Shown here: in pieces, positions 22,383 through 35,128 of the stretch
How the letters are laid out: each line of letters starts with the position of its first letter
Numbering within the stretch: position 1 is the stretch's first letter
From: Brachyhypopomus gauderio
Taxonomy: Eukaryota > Chordata > Actinopteri > Gymnotiformes > Hypopomidae
Direction of reading: 5' to 3'
Assembly (NCBI RefSeq): GCF_052324685.1
Contig: NW_027506980.1
Coordinates: 124,001 to 188,000 of the forward strand
DNA length: 64,000 nucleotides
Translations under genes and position numbers: made by a program
The notes under the pieces: model-generated
Database searches by the model: none
Told to the model about the DNA's origin: nothing
What the model saw: the letters and a program-made list of their open reading frames with translations, nothing else

Positions 22383-22455
22383 GCCCGGCTAGCTCAGTCG
22401 GTAGAGCATGAGTCTCTTAATCTCAGGGTCGTGGGTTCGAGCCCCACGTTGGGCG
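22383..22455 (+). tRNA. tRNA-Lys-CTT: tRNA-Lys(CTT), class K4
   Basis: U16. U31-U39 mismatch as at 8483-8555. Confidence 0.87.
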
Positions 22456-22544
22456 AGAGGCTGATTTGTTTGAGTGAAATGTTGAAATTTAGTTAATCTG
22501 TTTGCACAAAATACGTCTAAAAAAGAAGAGAAAGGAACATACAT

Positions 22545-22571
22545 CGTCCCTGAGTGGGCTCGAACCACCAT

Positions 22572-22612
<41 letters not shown>

Positions 22613-22618
22613 AGAGAC
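22545..22618 (-). tRNA. tRNA-Asn-GTT: tRNA-Asn(GTT), class N3
   Basis: U16. G49-U65 wobble as at 8645-8718. Confidence 0.93.
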
Positions 22619-23772
22619 CAGATGCTGCTGTGCTTACATAGTTCTTCCTCAAAAGAAAAACCCAACAAGCACATTCCTCCTGTTTGCTGTCTTTTGATGA
22701 AATGAGCCAATGCATAAAGGATGCAACATCAATGTCACTCACACTTTTCTGCTAGCTTGTCTAAAATTCGCCCTTCCTTCAATTTCTCACTTGTCAAGAC
22801 CTGCAGGTCTTCAAACAAAAGGTCAGTTTGTAGACCCTTTTCCTGTCAAAGTTTTGATCCTTTTGTCCACCAGTCATCGGAATGTGTATGATTTTCACCA
22901 GTTTACACAGTGTAGCTCCCTTGCATTCAGTTGCAGGGTTATGTCCTCTTAGATAAGACGCTTTTCAAATTATTTGTGAAAATGCACCCAAAACCTATTC
23001 AAAACAGATTTGATGGAAGCACTGCAGGAGCTGCTCCAAGACGCATTTTGTCCAGAAAATGTGCTATCATGAATGCATACATATCACCAACACACATTTA
23101 CAAACCAAACCATAGGCAATAAAATACATGAGTAAACTGATTTGTGGACCTTTGTGGCACTTGGTACTGCTGAGATCAGGATCATTACAGAGTTCAGCAA
23201 TTATTTTCCCAACTAGGTCATTGATACATTGGAATCCCCAATGTTTTCTGGAACAGAATAGGCTATGCCTTTCGGATGAGAATAAAAAAAGACTTCAAGA
23301 ACCAAAAAAGAAGTTAAGCTGCCTTCAGCTGATGTACTCAGACTAAAGGGAAACACTTTAAATCCCAAGGTGAAATGCACATGCTCAAAATTTTATCAGG
23401 ACAGAGTACATGTTTTACTTTGATATTAAGAGCGATCACTGGATTGTCTTCCAGTAAATTAATGTTTTCTTCCGCTACAAAACGTTTTTTCAACAACTAT
23501 AAAGAGGCTATGCAACGAAACTGAGCTGGGATGTCAAGTGCCTTTAATGGTACCTTTTTGACCCCACTTCAAATGCTGCTGTTACCTGACCAGTTCGATT
23601 GTTAGTTTGCCAGATTCTCAATCTCTGGGATGTGAGATCATGCACCAGGTTTAGTGAATGTTTAAGGGTGAAGGTCTTTAATTTCTGCACAAATTCCACA
23701 AACATAGCTCAGGTCCTGCTCAACATGTCAACATGTGGCGACAGCAAGTGCCTTTGGGGTCCTACAAAAATC

Positions 23773-23845
23773 GCCCGGCTAGCTCAGTCGGTAGAGCATG
23801 AGACTCTTAATCTCAGGGTCGTGGGTTCGAGCCCCACGTTGGGCG
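23773..23845 (+). tRNA. tRNA-Lys-CTT: tRNA-Lys(CTT), class K1
   Basis: U17. Same as 2923-2995. Confidence 0.97.
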
Positions 23846-23934
23846 AGAGGCTGATTTGTTTGAGTGAAATGTTGAAATTTAGTTAATCTGTTTGCACAAA
23901 ATACGTCTAAAAAAGAAGAGAAAGGAACATACAT

Positions 23935-23961
23935 CGTCCCTGGGTGGGCTCGAACCACCAT

Positions 23962-24002
<41 letters not shown>

Positions 24003-24008
24003 AGAGAC
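23935..24008 (-). tRNA. tRNA-Asn-GTT: tRNA-Asn(GTT), class N1
   Basis: U17. Same as 305-378. Confidence 0.96.
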
Positions 24009-25162
24009 CAGATGCTGCTGTGCTTACATAGTTCTTCCTCAAAAGAAAAACCCAACAAGCACATTCCTCCTGTTTGCTGGCTTTTGATGAAATGAGCCAA
24101 TGCATAAAGGATGCAACATCAATGTCACTCACACTTTTCTGCTAGCTTGTCTAAAATTCGCCCTTCCTTTAATTTCTCACTTGTCAAGACCTGCAGGTCT
24201 TCAAACAAAAGGTCAGTTTGTAGACCCTTTTCCTGTCAAAGTTTTGATCCTTTTGTCCACCAGTCATCGGAATGTGTATGATTTTCACCAGTTTACACAG
24301 TGTAGCTCCCTTGCCTTCAGTTGCAGGGTTATGTCCTCTTAGATAAGACGCTTTTGAAATTATTTGTGAAAATGCACCCAAAACCTATTCAAAACAGATT
24401 TGATGGAAGCACTGCAGGAGCTGCTCCAAGACGCATTTTGTCCAGAAAATGTGCTATCATGAATGCATCCATATCACCAACACACATTTACAAACCAAAC
24501 CATAGGCAATAAAATACATGAGTAAACTGATTTGTGGACCTTTGTGGCACTTGGTACTGCTGAGATCAGGATCATTACAGAGTTCAGCAATTATTTTCCC
24601 AACTAGGTCATTGATACATTGGAATCCCCAATGTTTTCTGGAACAGAATAGGCTATGCCTTTCGGATGAGAATAAAAAAAGACTTCAAGAACCAAAAAAG
24701 AAGTTAAGCTGCCTTCAGCTGATGTACTCAGACTAAAGGGAAACACTTTAAATCCCAAGGTGAAATGCACATGCTCAAAATTTTATCAGGACAGAGTACA
24801 TGTTTTACTTTGATATTAAGAGCGATCACTGGATTGTCTTCCAGTAAATTAATGTTTTCTTCCGCTACAAAACGTTTTTTCAACAACTATAAAGAGGCTA
24901 TGCAACGAAACTGAGCTGGGATGTCAAGTGCCTTTAATGGTACCTTTTTGACCCCACTTCAAATGCTGCTGTTACCTGACCAGTTCGATTGTTAGTTTGC
25001 CAGATTCTCAATCTCTGGGATGTGAGATCATGCACCAGGTTTAGTGAATGTTTAAGGGTGAAGGTCTTTAATTTCTGCACAAATTCCACAAACATAGCTC
25101 AGGTCCTGCTCAACATGTCAACATGTGGCGACAGCAAGTGCCTTTGGGGTCCTACAAAAATC

Positions 25163-25235
25163 GCCCGGCTAGCTCAGTCGGTAGAGCATGAGACTCTTAA
25201 TCTCAGGGTCGTGGGTTCGAGCCCCACGTTGGGCG
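25163..25235 (+). tRNA. tRNA-Lys-CTT: tRNA-Lys(CTT), class K1
   Basis: U18. Same as 2923-2995. Confidence 0.97.
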
Positions 25236-25324
25236 AGAGGCTGATTTGTTTGAGTGAAATGTTGAAATTTAGTTAATCTGTTTGCACAAAATACGTCTAA
25301 AAAAGAAGAGAAAGGAACATACAT

Positions 25325-25351
25325 CGTCCCTGGGTGGGCTCGAACCACCAT

Positions 25352-25392
<41 letters not shown>

Positions 25393-25398
25393 AGAGAC
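25325..25398 (-). tRNA. tRNA-Asn-GTT: tRNA-Asn(GTT), class N1
   Basis: U18. Same as 305-378. Confidence 0.96.
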
Positions 25399-26552
25399 CA
25401 GATGCTGCTGTGCTTACATAGTTCTTCCTCAAAAGAAAAACCCAACAAGCACATTCCTCCTGTTTGCTGTCTTTTGATGAAATGAGCCAATGCATAAAGG
25501 ATGCAACATCAATGTCACTCACACTTTTCTGCTAGCTTGTCTAAAATTCGCCCTTCCTTCAATTTCTCACTTGTCAAGACCTGCAGGTCTTCAAACAAAA
25601 GGTCAGTTTGTAGACCCTTTTCCTGTCAAAGTTTTGATCCTTTTGTCCACCAGTCATCGGAATGTGTATGATTTTCACCAGTTTACACAGTGTAGCTCCC
25701 TTGCATTCAGTTGCAGGGTTATGTCCTCTTAGATAAGACGCTTTTCAAATTATTTGTGAAAATGCACCCAAAACCTATTCAAAACAGATTTGATGGAAGC
25801 ACTGCAGGAGCTGCTCCAAGACGCATTTTGTCCAGAAAATGTGCTATCATGAATGCATACATATCACCAACACACATTTACAAACCAAACCATAGGCAAT
25901 AAAATACATGAGTAAACTGATTTGTGGACCTTTGTGGCACTTGGTACTGCTGAGATCAGGATCATTACAGAGTTCAGCAATTATTTTCCCAACTAGGTCA
26001 TTGATACATTGGAATCCCCAATGTTTTCTGGAACAGAATAGGCTATGCCTTTCGGATGAGAATAAAAAAAGACTTCAAGAACCAAAAAAGAAGTTAAGCT
26101 GCCTTCAGCTGATGTACTCAGACTAAAGGGAAACACTTTAAATCCCAAGGTGAAATGCACATGCTCAAAATTTTATCAGGACAGAGTACATGTTTTACTT
26201 TGATATTAAGAGCGATCACTGGATTGTCTTCCAGTAAATTAATGTTTTCTTCCGCTACAAAACGTTTTTTCAACAACTATAAAGAGGCTATGCAACGAAA
26301 CTGAGCTGGGATGTCAAGTGCCTTTAATGGTACCTTTTTGACCCCACTTCAAATGCTGCTGTTACCTGACCAGTTCGATTGTTAGTTTGCCAGATTCTCA
26401 ATCTCTGGGATGTGAGATCATGCACCAGGTTTAGTGAATGTTTAAGGGTGAAGGTCTTTAATTTCTGCACAAATTCCACAAACATAGCTCAGGTCCTGCT
26501 CAACATGTCAACATGTGGCGACAGCAAGTGCCTTTGGGGTCCTACAAAAATC

Positions 26553-26625
26553 GCCCGGCTAGCTCAGTCGGTAGAGCATGAGACTCTTAATCTCAGGGTC
26601 GTGGGTTCGAGCCCCACGTTGGGCG
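26553..26625 (+). tRNA. tRNA-Lys-CTT: tRNA-Lys(CTT), class K1
   Basis: U19. Same as 2923-2995. Confidence 0.97.
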
Positions 26626-26714
26626 AGAGGCTGATTTGTTTGAGTGAAATGTTGAAATTTAGTTAATCTGTTTGCACAAAATACGTCTAAAAAAGAAGAG
26701 AAAGGAACATACAT

Positions 26715-26741
26715 CGTCCCTGGGTGGGCTCGAACCACCAT

Positions 26742-26782
<41 letters not shown>

Positions 26783-26788
26783 AGAGAC
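26715..26788 (-). tRNA. tRNA-Asn-GTT: tRNA-Asn(GTT), class N1
   Basis: U19. Same as 305-378. Confidence 0.96.
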
Positions 26789-27942
26789 CAGATGCTGCTG
26801 TGCTTACATAGTTCTTCCTCAAAAGAAAAACCCAACAAGCACATTCCTCCTGTTTGCTGGCTTTTGATGAAATGAGCCAATGCATAAAGGATGCAACATC
26901 AATGTCACTCACACTTTTCTGCTAGCTTGTCTAAAATTCGCCCTTCCTTCAATTTCTCACTTGTCAAGACCTCCAGGTCTTCAAACAAAAGGTCAGTTTG
27001 TAGACCCTTTTCCTGTCAAAGTTTTGATCCTTTTGTCCACCAGTCATCGGAATGTGTATGATTTTCACCAGTTTACACAGTGTAGCTCCCTTGCCTTCAG
27101 TTGCAGGGTTATGTCGTCTTAGATAAGACGCTTTTGAAATTATTTGTGAAAATGCACCCAAAACCTATTCAAAACAGATTTGATGGAAGCACTGCAGGAG
27201 CTGCTCCAAGACGCATTTTGTCCAGAAAATGTGCTATCATGAATGCATCCATATCACCAACACACATTTACAAACCAAACCATAGGCAATAAAATACATG
27301 AGTAAACTGATTTGTGGACCTTTGTGGCACTTGGTACTGCTGAGATCAGGATCATAACAGAGTTCAGCAATTATTTTCCCAACTAGGTCATTGATACATT
27401 GGAATCCCCAATGTTTTCTGGAACAGAATAGGCTATGCCTTTCGGATGAGAATAAAAAAAGACTTCAAGAACCAAAAAAGAAGTTAAGCTGCCTTCAGCT
27501 GATGTACTCAGACTAAAGGGAAACACTTTAAATCCCAAGGTGAAATGCACATGCTCAAAATTTTATCAGGACAGAGTACATGTTTTACTTTGATATTAAG
27601 AGCGATCACTGGATTGTCTTCCAGTAAATTAATGTTTTCTTCCGCTACAAAACGTTTTTTCAACAACTATAAAGAGGCTATGCAACGAAACTGAGCTGGG
27701 ATGTCAAGTGCCTTTAATGGTACCTTTTTGACCCCACTTCAAATGCTGCTGTTACCTGACCAGTTCGATTGTTAGTTTGCCAGATTCTCAATCTCTGGGA
27801 TGTGAGATCATGCACCAGGTTTAGTGAATGTTTAAGGGTGAAGGTCTTTAATTTCTGCACAAATTCCACAAACATAGCTCAGGTCCTGCTCAACATGTCA
27901 ACATGTGGCGACAGCAAGTGCCTTTGGGGTCCTACAAAAATC

Positions 27943-28015
27943 GCCCGGCTAGCTCAGTCGGTAGAGCATGAGACTCTTAATCTCAGGGTCGTGGGTTCGA
28001 GCCCCACGTTGGGCG
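27943..28015 (+). tRNA. tRNA-Lys-CTT: tRNA-Lys(CTT), class K1
   Basis: U20. Same as 2923-2995. Confidence 0.97.
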
Positions 28016-28104
28016 AGAGGCTGATTTGTTTGAGTGAAATGTTGAAATTTAGTTAATCTGTTTGCACAAAATACGTCTAAAAAAGAAGAGAAAGGAACAT
28101 ACAT

Positions 28105-28131
28105 CGTCCCTGGGTGGGCTCGAACCACCAT

Positions 28132-28172
<41 letters not shown>

Positions 28173-28178
28173 AGAGAC
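28105..28178 (-). tRNA. tRNA-Asn-GTT: tRNA-Asn(GTT), class N1
   Basis: U20. Same as 305-378. Confidence 0.96.
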
Positions 28179-29332
28179 CAGATGCTGCTGTGCTTACATA
28201 GTTCTTCCTCAAAAGAAAAACCCAACAAGCACATTCCTCCTGTTTGCTGGCTTTTGATGAAATGAGCCAATGCATAAAGGATGCAACATCAATGTCACTC
28301 ACACTTTTCTGCTAGCTTGTCTAAAATTCGCCCTTCCTTCAATTTCTCACTTGTCAAGACCTCCAGGTCTTCAAACAAAAGGTCAGTTTGTAGACCCTTT
28401 TCCTGTCAAAGTTTTGATCCTTTTGTCCACCAGTCATCGGAATGTGTATGATTTTCACCAGTTTACACAGTGTAGCTCCCTTGCCTTCAGTTGCAGGGTT
28501 ATGTCGTCTTAGATAAGACGCTTTTGAAATTATTTGTGAAAATGCACCCAAAACCTATTCAAAACAGATTTGATGGAAGCACTGCAGGAGCTGCTCCAAG
28601 ACGCATTTTGTCCAGAAAATGTGCTATCATGAATGCATCCATATCACCAACACACATTTACAAACCAAACCATAGGCAATAAAATACATGAGTAAACTGA
28701 TTTGTGGACCTTTGTGGCACTTGGTACTGCTGAGATCAGGATCATTACAGAGTTCAGCAATTATTTTCCCAACTAGGTCATTGATACATTGGAATCCCCA
28801 ATGTTTTCTGGAACAGAATAGGCTATGCCTTTCGGATGAGAATAAAAAAAGACTTCAAGAACCAAAAAAGAAGTTAAGCTGCCTTCAGCTGATGTACTCA
28901 GACTAAAGGGAAACACTTTAAATCCCAAGGTGAAATGCACATGCTCAAAATTTTATCAGGACAGAGTACATGTTTTACTTTGATATTAAGAGCGATCACT
29001 GGATTGTCTTCCAGTAAATTAATGTTTTCTTCCGCTACAAAACGTTTTTTCAACAACTATAAAGAGGCTATGCAACGAAACTGAGCTGGGATGTCAAGTG
29101 CCTTTAATGGTACCTTTTTGACCCCACTTCAAATGCTGCTGTTACCTGACCAGTTCGATTGTTAGTTTGCCAGATTCTCAATCTCTGGGATGTGAGATCA
29201 TGCACCAGGTTTAGTGAATGTTTAAGGGTGAAGGTCTTTAATTTCTGCACAAATTCCACAAACATAGCTCAGGTCCTGCTCAACATGTCAACATGTGGCG
29301 ACAGCAAGTGCCTTTGGGGTCCTACAAAAATC

Positions 29333-29405
29333 GCCCGGCTAGCTCAGTCGGTAGAGCATGAGACTCTTAATCTCAGGGTCGTGGGTTCGAGCCCCACGTT
29401 GGGCG
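29333..29405 (+). tRNA. tRNA-Lys-CTT: tRNA-Lys(CTT), class K1
   Basis: U21. Same as 2923-2995. Confidence 0.97.
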
Positions 29406-29494
29406 AGAGGCTGATTTGTTTGAGTGAAATGTTGAAATTTAGTTAATCTGTTTGCACAAAATACGTCTAAAAAAGAAGAGAAAGGAACATACAT

Positions 29495-29521
29495 CGTCCC
29501 TGGGTGGGCTCGAACCACCAT

Positions 29522-29562
<41 letters not shown>

Positions 29563-29568
29563 AGAGAC
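29495..29568 (-). tRNA. tRNA-Asn-GTT: tRNA-Asn(GTT), class N1
   Basis: U21. Same as 305-378. Confidence 0.96.
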
Positions 29569-30722
29569 CAGATGCTGCTGTGCTTACATAGTTCTTCCTC
29601 AAAAGAAAAACCCAACAAGCACATTCCTCCTGTTTGCTGGCTTTTGATGAAATGAGCCAATGCATAAAGGATGCAACATCAATGTCACTCACACTTTTCT
29701 GCTAGCTTGTCTAAAATTCGCCCTTCCTTCAATTTCTCACTTGTCAAGACCTCCAGGTCTTCAAACAAAAGGTCAGTTTGTAGACCCTTTTCCTGTCAAA
29801 GTTTTGATCCTTTTGTCCACCAGTCATCGGAATGTGTATGATTTTCACCAGTTTACACAGTGTAGCTCCCTTGCCTTCAGTTGCAGGGTTATGTCGTCTT
29901 AGATAAGACGCTTTTGAAATTATTTGTGAAAATGCACCCAAAACCTATTCAAAACAGATTTGATGGAAGCACTGCAGGAGCTGCTCCAAGACGCATTTTG
30001 TCCAGAAAATGTGCTATCATGAATGCATCCATATCACCAACACACATTTACAAACCAAACCATAGGCAATAAAATACATGAGTAAACTGATTTGTGGACC
30101 TTTGTGGCACTTGGTACTGCTGAGATCAGGATCATAACAGAGTTCAGCAATTATTTTCCCAACTAGGTCATTGATACATTGGAATCCCCAATGTTTTCTG
30201 GAACAGAATAGGCTATGCCTTTCGGATGAGAATAAAAAAAGACTTCAAGAACCAAAAAAGAAGTTAAGCTGCCTTCAGCTGATGTACTCAGACTAAAGGG
30301 AAACACTTTAAATCCCAAGGTGAAATGCACATGCTCAAAATTTTATCAGGACAGAGTACATGTTTTACTTTGATATTAAGAGCGATCACTGGATTGTCTT
30401 CCAGTAAATTAATGTTTTCTTCCGCTACAAAACGTTTTTTCAACAACTATAAAGAGGCTATGCAACGAAACTGAGCTGGGATGTCAAGTGCCTTTAATGG
30501 TACCTTTTTGACCCCACTTCAAATGCTGCTGTTACCTGACCAGTTCGATTGTTAGTTTGCCAGATTCTCAATCTCTGGGATGTGAGATCATGCACCAGGT
30601 TTAGTGAATGTTTAAGGGTGAAGGTCTTTAATTTCTGCACAAATTCCACAAACATAGCTCAGGTCCTGCTCAACATGTCAACATGTGGCGACAGCAAGTG
30701 CCTTTGGGGTCCTACAAAAATC

Positions 30723-30795
30723 GCCCGGCTAGCTCAGTCGGTAGAGCATGAGACTCTTAATCTCAGGGTCGTGGGTTCGAGCCCCACGTTGGGCG
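30723..30795 (+). tRNA. tRNA-Lys-CTT: tRNA-Lys(CTT), class K1
   Basis: U22. Same as 2923-2995. Confidence 0.97.
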
Positions 30796-30884
30796 AGAGG
30801 CTGATTTGTTTGAGTGAAATGTTGAAATTTAGTTAATCTGTTTGCACAAAATACGTCTAAAAAAGAAGAGAAAGGAACATACAT

Positions 30885-30911
30885 CGTCCCTGGGTGGGCT
30901 CGAACCACCAT

Positions 30912-30952
<41 letters not shown>

Positions 30953-30958
30953 AGAGAC
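30885..30958 (-). tRNA. tRNA-Asn-GTT: tRNA-Asn(GTT), class N1
   Basis: U22. Same as 305-378. Confidence 0.96.
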
Positions 30959-32112
30959 CAGATGCTGCTGTGCTTACATAGTTCTTCCTCAAAAGAAAAA
31001 CCCAACAAGCACATTCCTCCTGTTTGCTGGCTTTTGATGAAATGAGCCAATGCATAAAGGATGCAACATCAATGTCACTCACACTTTTCTGCTAGCTTGT
31101 CTAAAATTCGCCCTTCCTTCAATTTCTCACTTGTCAAGACCTCCAGGTCTTCAAACAAAAGGTCAGTTTGTAGACCCTTTTCCTGTCAAAGTTTTGATCC
31201 TTTTGTCCACCAGTCATCGGAATGTGTATGATTTTCACCAGTTTACACAGTGTAGCTCCCTTGCCTTCAGTTGCAGGGTTATGTCGTCTTAGATAAGACG
31301 CTTTTGAAATTATTTGTGAAAATGCACCCAAAACCTATTCAAAACAGATTTGATGGAAGCACTGCAGGAGCTGCTCCAAGACGCATTTTGTCCAGAAAAT
31401 GTGCTATCATGAATGCATCCATATCACCAACACACATTTACAAACCAAACCATAGGCAATAAAATACATGAGTAAACTGATTTGTGGACCTTTGTGGCAC
31501 TTGGTACTGCTGAGATCAGGATCATTACAGAGTTCAGCAATTATTTTCCCAACTAGGTCATTGATACATTGGAATCCCCAATGTTTTCTGGAACAGAATA
31601 GGCTATGCCTTTCGGATGAGAATAAAAAAAGACTTCAAGAACCAAAAAAGAAGTTAAGCTGCCTTCAGCTGATGTACTCAGACTAAAGGGAAACACTTTA
31701 AATCCCAAGGTGAAATGCACATGCTCAAAATTTTATCAGGACAGAGTACATGTTTTACTTTGATATTAAGAGCGATCACTGGATTGTCTTCCAGTAAATT
31801 AATGTTTTCTTCCGCTACAAAACGTTTTTTCAACAACTATAAAGAGGCTATGCAACGAAACTGAGCTGGGATGTCAAGTGCCTTTAATGGTACCTTTTTG
31901 ACCCCACTTCAAATGCTGCTGTTACCTGACCAGTTCGATTGTTAGTTTGCCAGATTCTCAATCTCTGGGATGTGAGATCATGCACCAGGTTTAGTGAATG
32001 TTTAAGGGTGAAGGTCTTTAATTTCTGCACAAATTCCACAAACATAGCTCAGGTCCTGCTCAACATGTCAACATGTGGTGACAGCAAGTGCCTTTGGGGT
32101 CCTACAAAAATC

Positions 32113-32185
32113 GCCCGGCTAGCTCAGTCGGTAGAGCATGACACTCTTAATCTCAGGGTCGTGGGTTGGAGCCCCACGTTGGGCG
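32113..32185 (+). tRNA. tRNA-Lys-CTT: tRNA-Lys(CTT), class K2, probably inactive
   Basis: U23. C30 and G56 as at 143-215, but the spacer after it is of the common type. Confidence 0.7.
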
Positions 32186-32274
32186 AGAGGCTGATTTGTT
32201 TGAGTGAAATGTTGAAATTTAGTTAATCTGTTTGCACAAAATACGTCTAAAAAAGAAGAGAAAGGAACATACAT

Positions 32275-32301
32275 CGTCCCTGGGTGGGCTCGAACCACCA
32301 T

Positions 32302-32342
<41 letters not shown>

Positions 32343-32348
32343 AGAGAC
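32275..32348 (-). tRNA. tRNA-Asn-GTT: tRNA-Asn(GTT), class N1
   Basis: U23. Same as 305-378. Confidence 0.96.
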
Positions 32349-33502
32349 CAGATGCTGCTGTGCTTACATAGTTCTTCCTCAAAAGAAAAACCCAACAAGC
32401 ACATTCCTCCTGTTTGCTGGCTTTTGATGAAATGAGCCAATGCATAAAGGATGCAACATCAATGTCACTCACACTTTTCTGCTAGCTTGTCTAAAATTCG
32501 CCCTTCCTTCAATTTCTCACTTGTCAAGACCTGCAGGTCTTCAAACAAAAGGTCAGTTTGTAGACCCTTTTCCTGTCAAAGTTTTGATCCTTTTGTCCAC
32601 CAGTCATCGGAATGTGTATGATTTTCACCAGTTTACACAGTGTAGCTCCCTTGCCTTCAGTTGCAGGGTTATGTCGTCTTAGATAAGACGCTTTTGAAAT
32701 TATTTGTGAAAATGCACCCAAAACCTATTCAAAACAGATTTGATGGAAGCACTGCAGGAGCTGCTCCAAGACGCATTTTGTCCAGAAAATGTGCTATCAT
32801 GAATGCATCCATATCACCAACACACATTTACAAACCAAACCATAGGCAATAAAATACATGAGTAAACTGATTTGTGGACCTTTGTGGCACTTGGTACTGC
32901 TGAGATCAGGATCATTACAGAGTTCAGCAATTATTTTCCCAACTAGGTCATTGATACATTGGAATCCCCAATGTTTTCTGGAACAGAATAGGCTATGCCT
33001 TTCGGATGAGAATAAAAAAAGACTTCAAGAACCAAAAAAGAAGTTAAGCTGCCTTCAGCTGATGTACTCAGACTAAAGGGAAACACTTTAAATCCCAAGG
33101 TGAAATGCACATGCTCAAAATTTTATCAGGACAGAGTACATGTTTTACTTTGATATTAAGAGCGATCACTGGATTGTCTTCCAGTAAATTAATGTTTTCT
33201 TCCGCTACAAAACGTTTTTTCAACAACTATAAAGAGGCTATGCAACGAAACTGAGCTGGGATGTCAAGTGCCTTTAATGGTACCTTTTTGACCCCACTTC
33301 AAATGCTGCTGTTACCTGACCAGTTCGATTGTTAGTTTGCCAGATTCTCAATCTCTGGGATGTGAGATCATGCACCAGGTTTAGTGAATGTTTAAGGGTG
33401 AAGGTCTTTAATTTCTGCACAAATTCCACAAACATAGCTCAGGTCCTGCTCAACATGTCAACATGTGGTGACAGCAAGTGCCTTTGGGGTCCTACAAAAA
33501 TC

Positions 33503-33575
33503 GCCCGGCTAGCTCAGTCGGTAGAGCATGACACTCTTAATCTCAGGGTCGTGGGTTGGAGCCCCACGTTGGGCG
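33503..33575 (+). tRNA. tRNA-Lys-CTT: tRNA-Lys(CTT), class K2, probably inactive
   Basis: U24. C30 and G56; whole unit matches U0. Confidence 0.7.
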
Positions 33576-33664
33576 AGAGGCTGGTTTGTTTGAGTGAAAT
33601 GTTGAAATTTAGTTAATCTGTTTGCACAAAATACGTCTAAAAAAGAAGAGAAAGGAACATACAT

Positions 33665-33691
33665 CGTCCCTGGGTGGGCTCGAACCACCAT

Positions 33692-33732
<41 letters not shown>

Positions 33733-33738
33733 AGAGAC
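33665..33738 (-). tRNA. tRNA-Asn-GTT: tRNA-Asn(GTT), class N1
   Basis: U24. Same as 305-378. Confidence 0.96.
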
Positions 33739-34892
33739 CAGATGCTGCTGTGCTTACATAGTTCTTCCTCAAAAGAAAAACCCAACAAGCACATTCCTCC
33801 TGTTTGCTGGCTTTTGATTAAATGAGCCAATGCATAAAGGATGCAACATCAATGTCACTCACACTTTTCTGCTAGCTTGTCTAAAATTCGCCCTTCCTTT
33901 AATTTCTCACTTGTCAAGACCTGCAGGTCTTCAAACAAAAGGTCAGTTTGTAGACCCTTTTCCTGTCAAAGTTTTGATCCTTTTGTCCACCAGTCATCGG
34001 AATGTGTATGATTTTCACCAGTTTACACAGTGTAGCTCCCTTGCCTTCAGTTGCAGGGTTATGTCCTCTTAGATAAGACGCTTTTGAAATTATTTGTGAA
34101 AATGCACCCAAAACCTATTCAAAACAGATTTGATGGAAGCACTGCAGGAGCTGCTCCAAGACGCATTTTGTCCAGAAAATGTGCTATCATGAATGCATCC
34201 ATATCACCAACACACATTTACAAACCAAACCATAGGCAATAAAATACATGAGTAAACTGATTTGTGGACCTTTGTGGCACTTGGTACTGCTGAGATCAGG
34301 ATCATTACAGAGTTCAGCAATTATTTTCCCAACTAGGTCATTGATACATTGGAATCCCCAATGTTTTCTGGAACAGAATAGGCTATGCCTTTCGGATGAG
34401 AATAAAAAAAGACTTCAAGAACCAAAAAAGAAGTTAAGCTGCCTTCAGCTGATGTACTCAGACTAAAGGGAAACACTTTAAATCCCAAGGTGAAATGCAC
34501 ATGGTCAAAATTTTATCAGGACAGAGTACATGTTTTACTTTGATATTAAGAGCGATCACTGGATTGTCTTCCAGTAAATTAATGTTTTCTTCCGCTACAA
34601 AACGTTTTTTCAACAACTATAAAGAGGCTATGCAACGAAACTGAGCTGGGATGTCAAGTGCCTTTAATGGTACCTTTTTGACCCCACTTCAAATGCTGCT
34701 GTTACCTGACCAGTTCGATTGTTGATTTGCCAGATTCTCAATCTCTGGGATGTGAGATCATGCACCAGGTTTAGTGAATGTTTAAGGGTGAAGGTCTTTA
34801 ATTTCTGCACAAATTCCACAAACATAGCTCAGGTCCTGCTCAACATGTCAACATGTGGCGACAGCAAGTGCCTTTGGGGTCCTACAAAAATC

Positions 34893-34965
34893 GCCCGGCT
34901 AGCTCAGTCAGTAGAGCATGAGACTCTTAATCTCAGGGTCATGGGTTCGAGCCCCATGTTGGGCG
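34893..34965 (+). tRNA. tRNA-Lys-CTT: tRNA-Lys(CTT), class K3
   Basis: U25. A18 and A49-U65 as at 1533-1605. Confidence 0.85.
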
Positions 34966-35054
34966 AGAGGCTGATTTGTTTGAGTGAAATGTTGAAATTT
35001 AGTTAATCTGTTTGCACAAAATACGTCTAAAAAAGAAGAGAAAGGAACATACAT

Positions 35055-35081
35055 CGTCCCTGGGTGGGCTCGAACCACCAT

Positions 35082-35122
<41 letters not shown>

Positions 35123-35128
35123 AGAGAC
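35055..35128 (-). tRNA. tRNA-Asn-GTT: tRNA-Asn(GTT), class N1
   Basis: U25. Same as 305-378. Confidence 0.96.

Larger units (their letters stand above)
15259..29158 (+). repeat. Higher-order repeat copy B (U11-U20, 13.9 kb)
   Basis: This block repeats the unit order of copy A at a distance of 13,900 bp. The differences I found are few: gtggagctt in U11 (16199), aacattttt in U12 (17924), an N2 rather than N1 tRNA-Asn in U15, and atgctc rather than atggtc near the end of U20. The match implies duplication of a ten-unit block, or unequal exchange in ten-unit steps. Confidence 0.85.
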
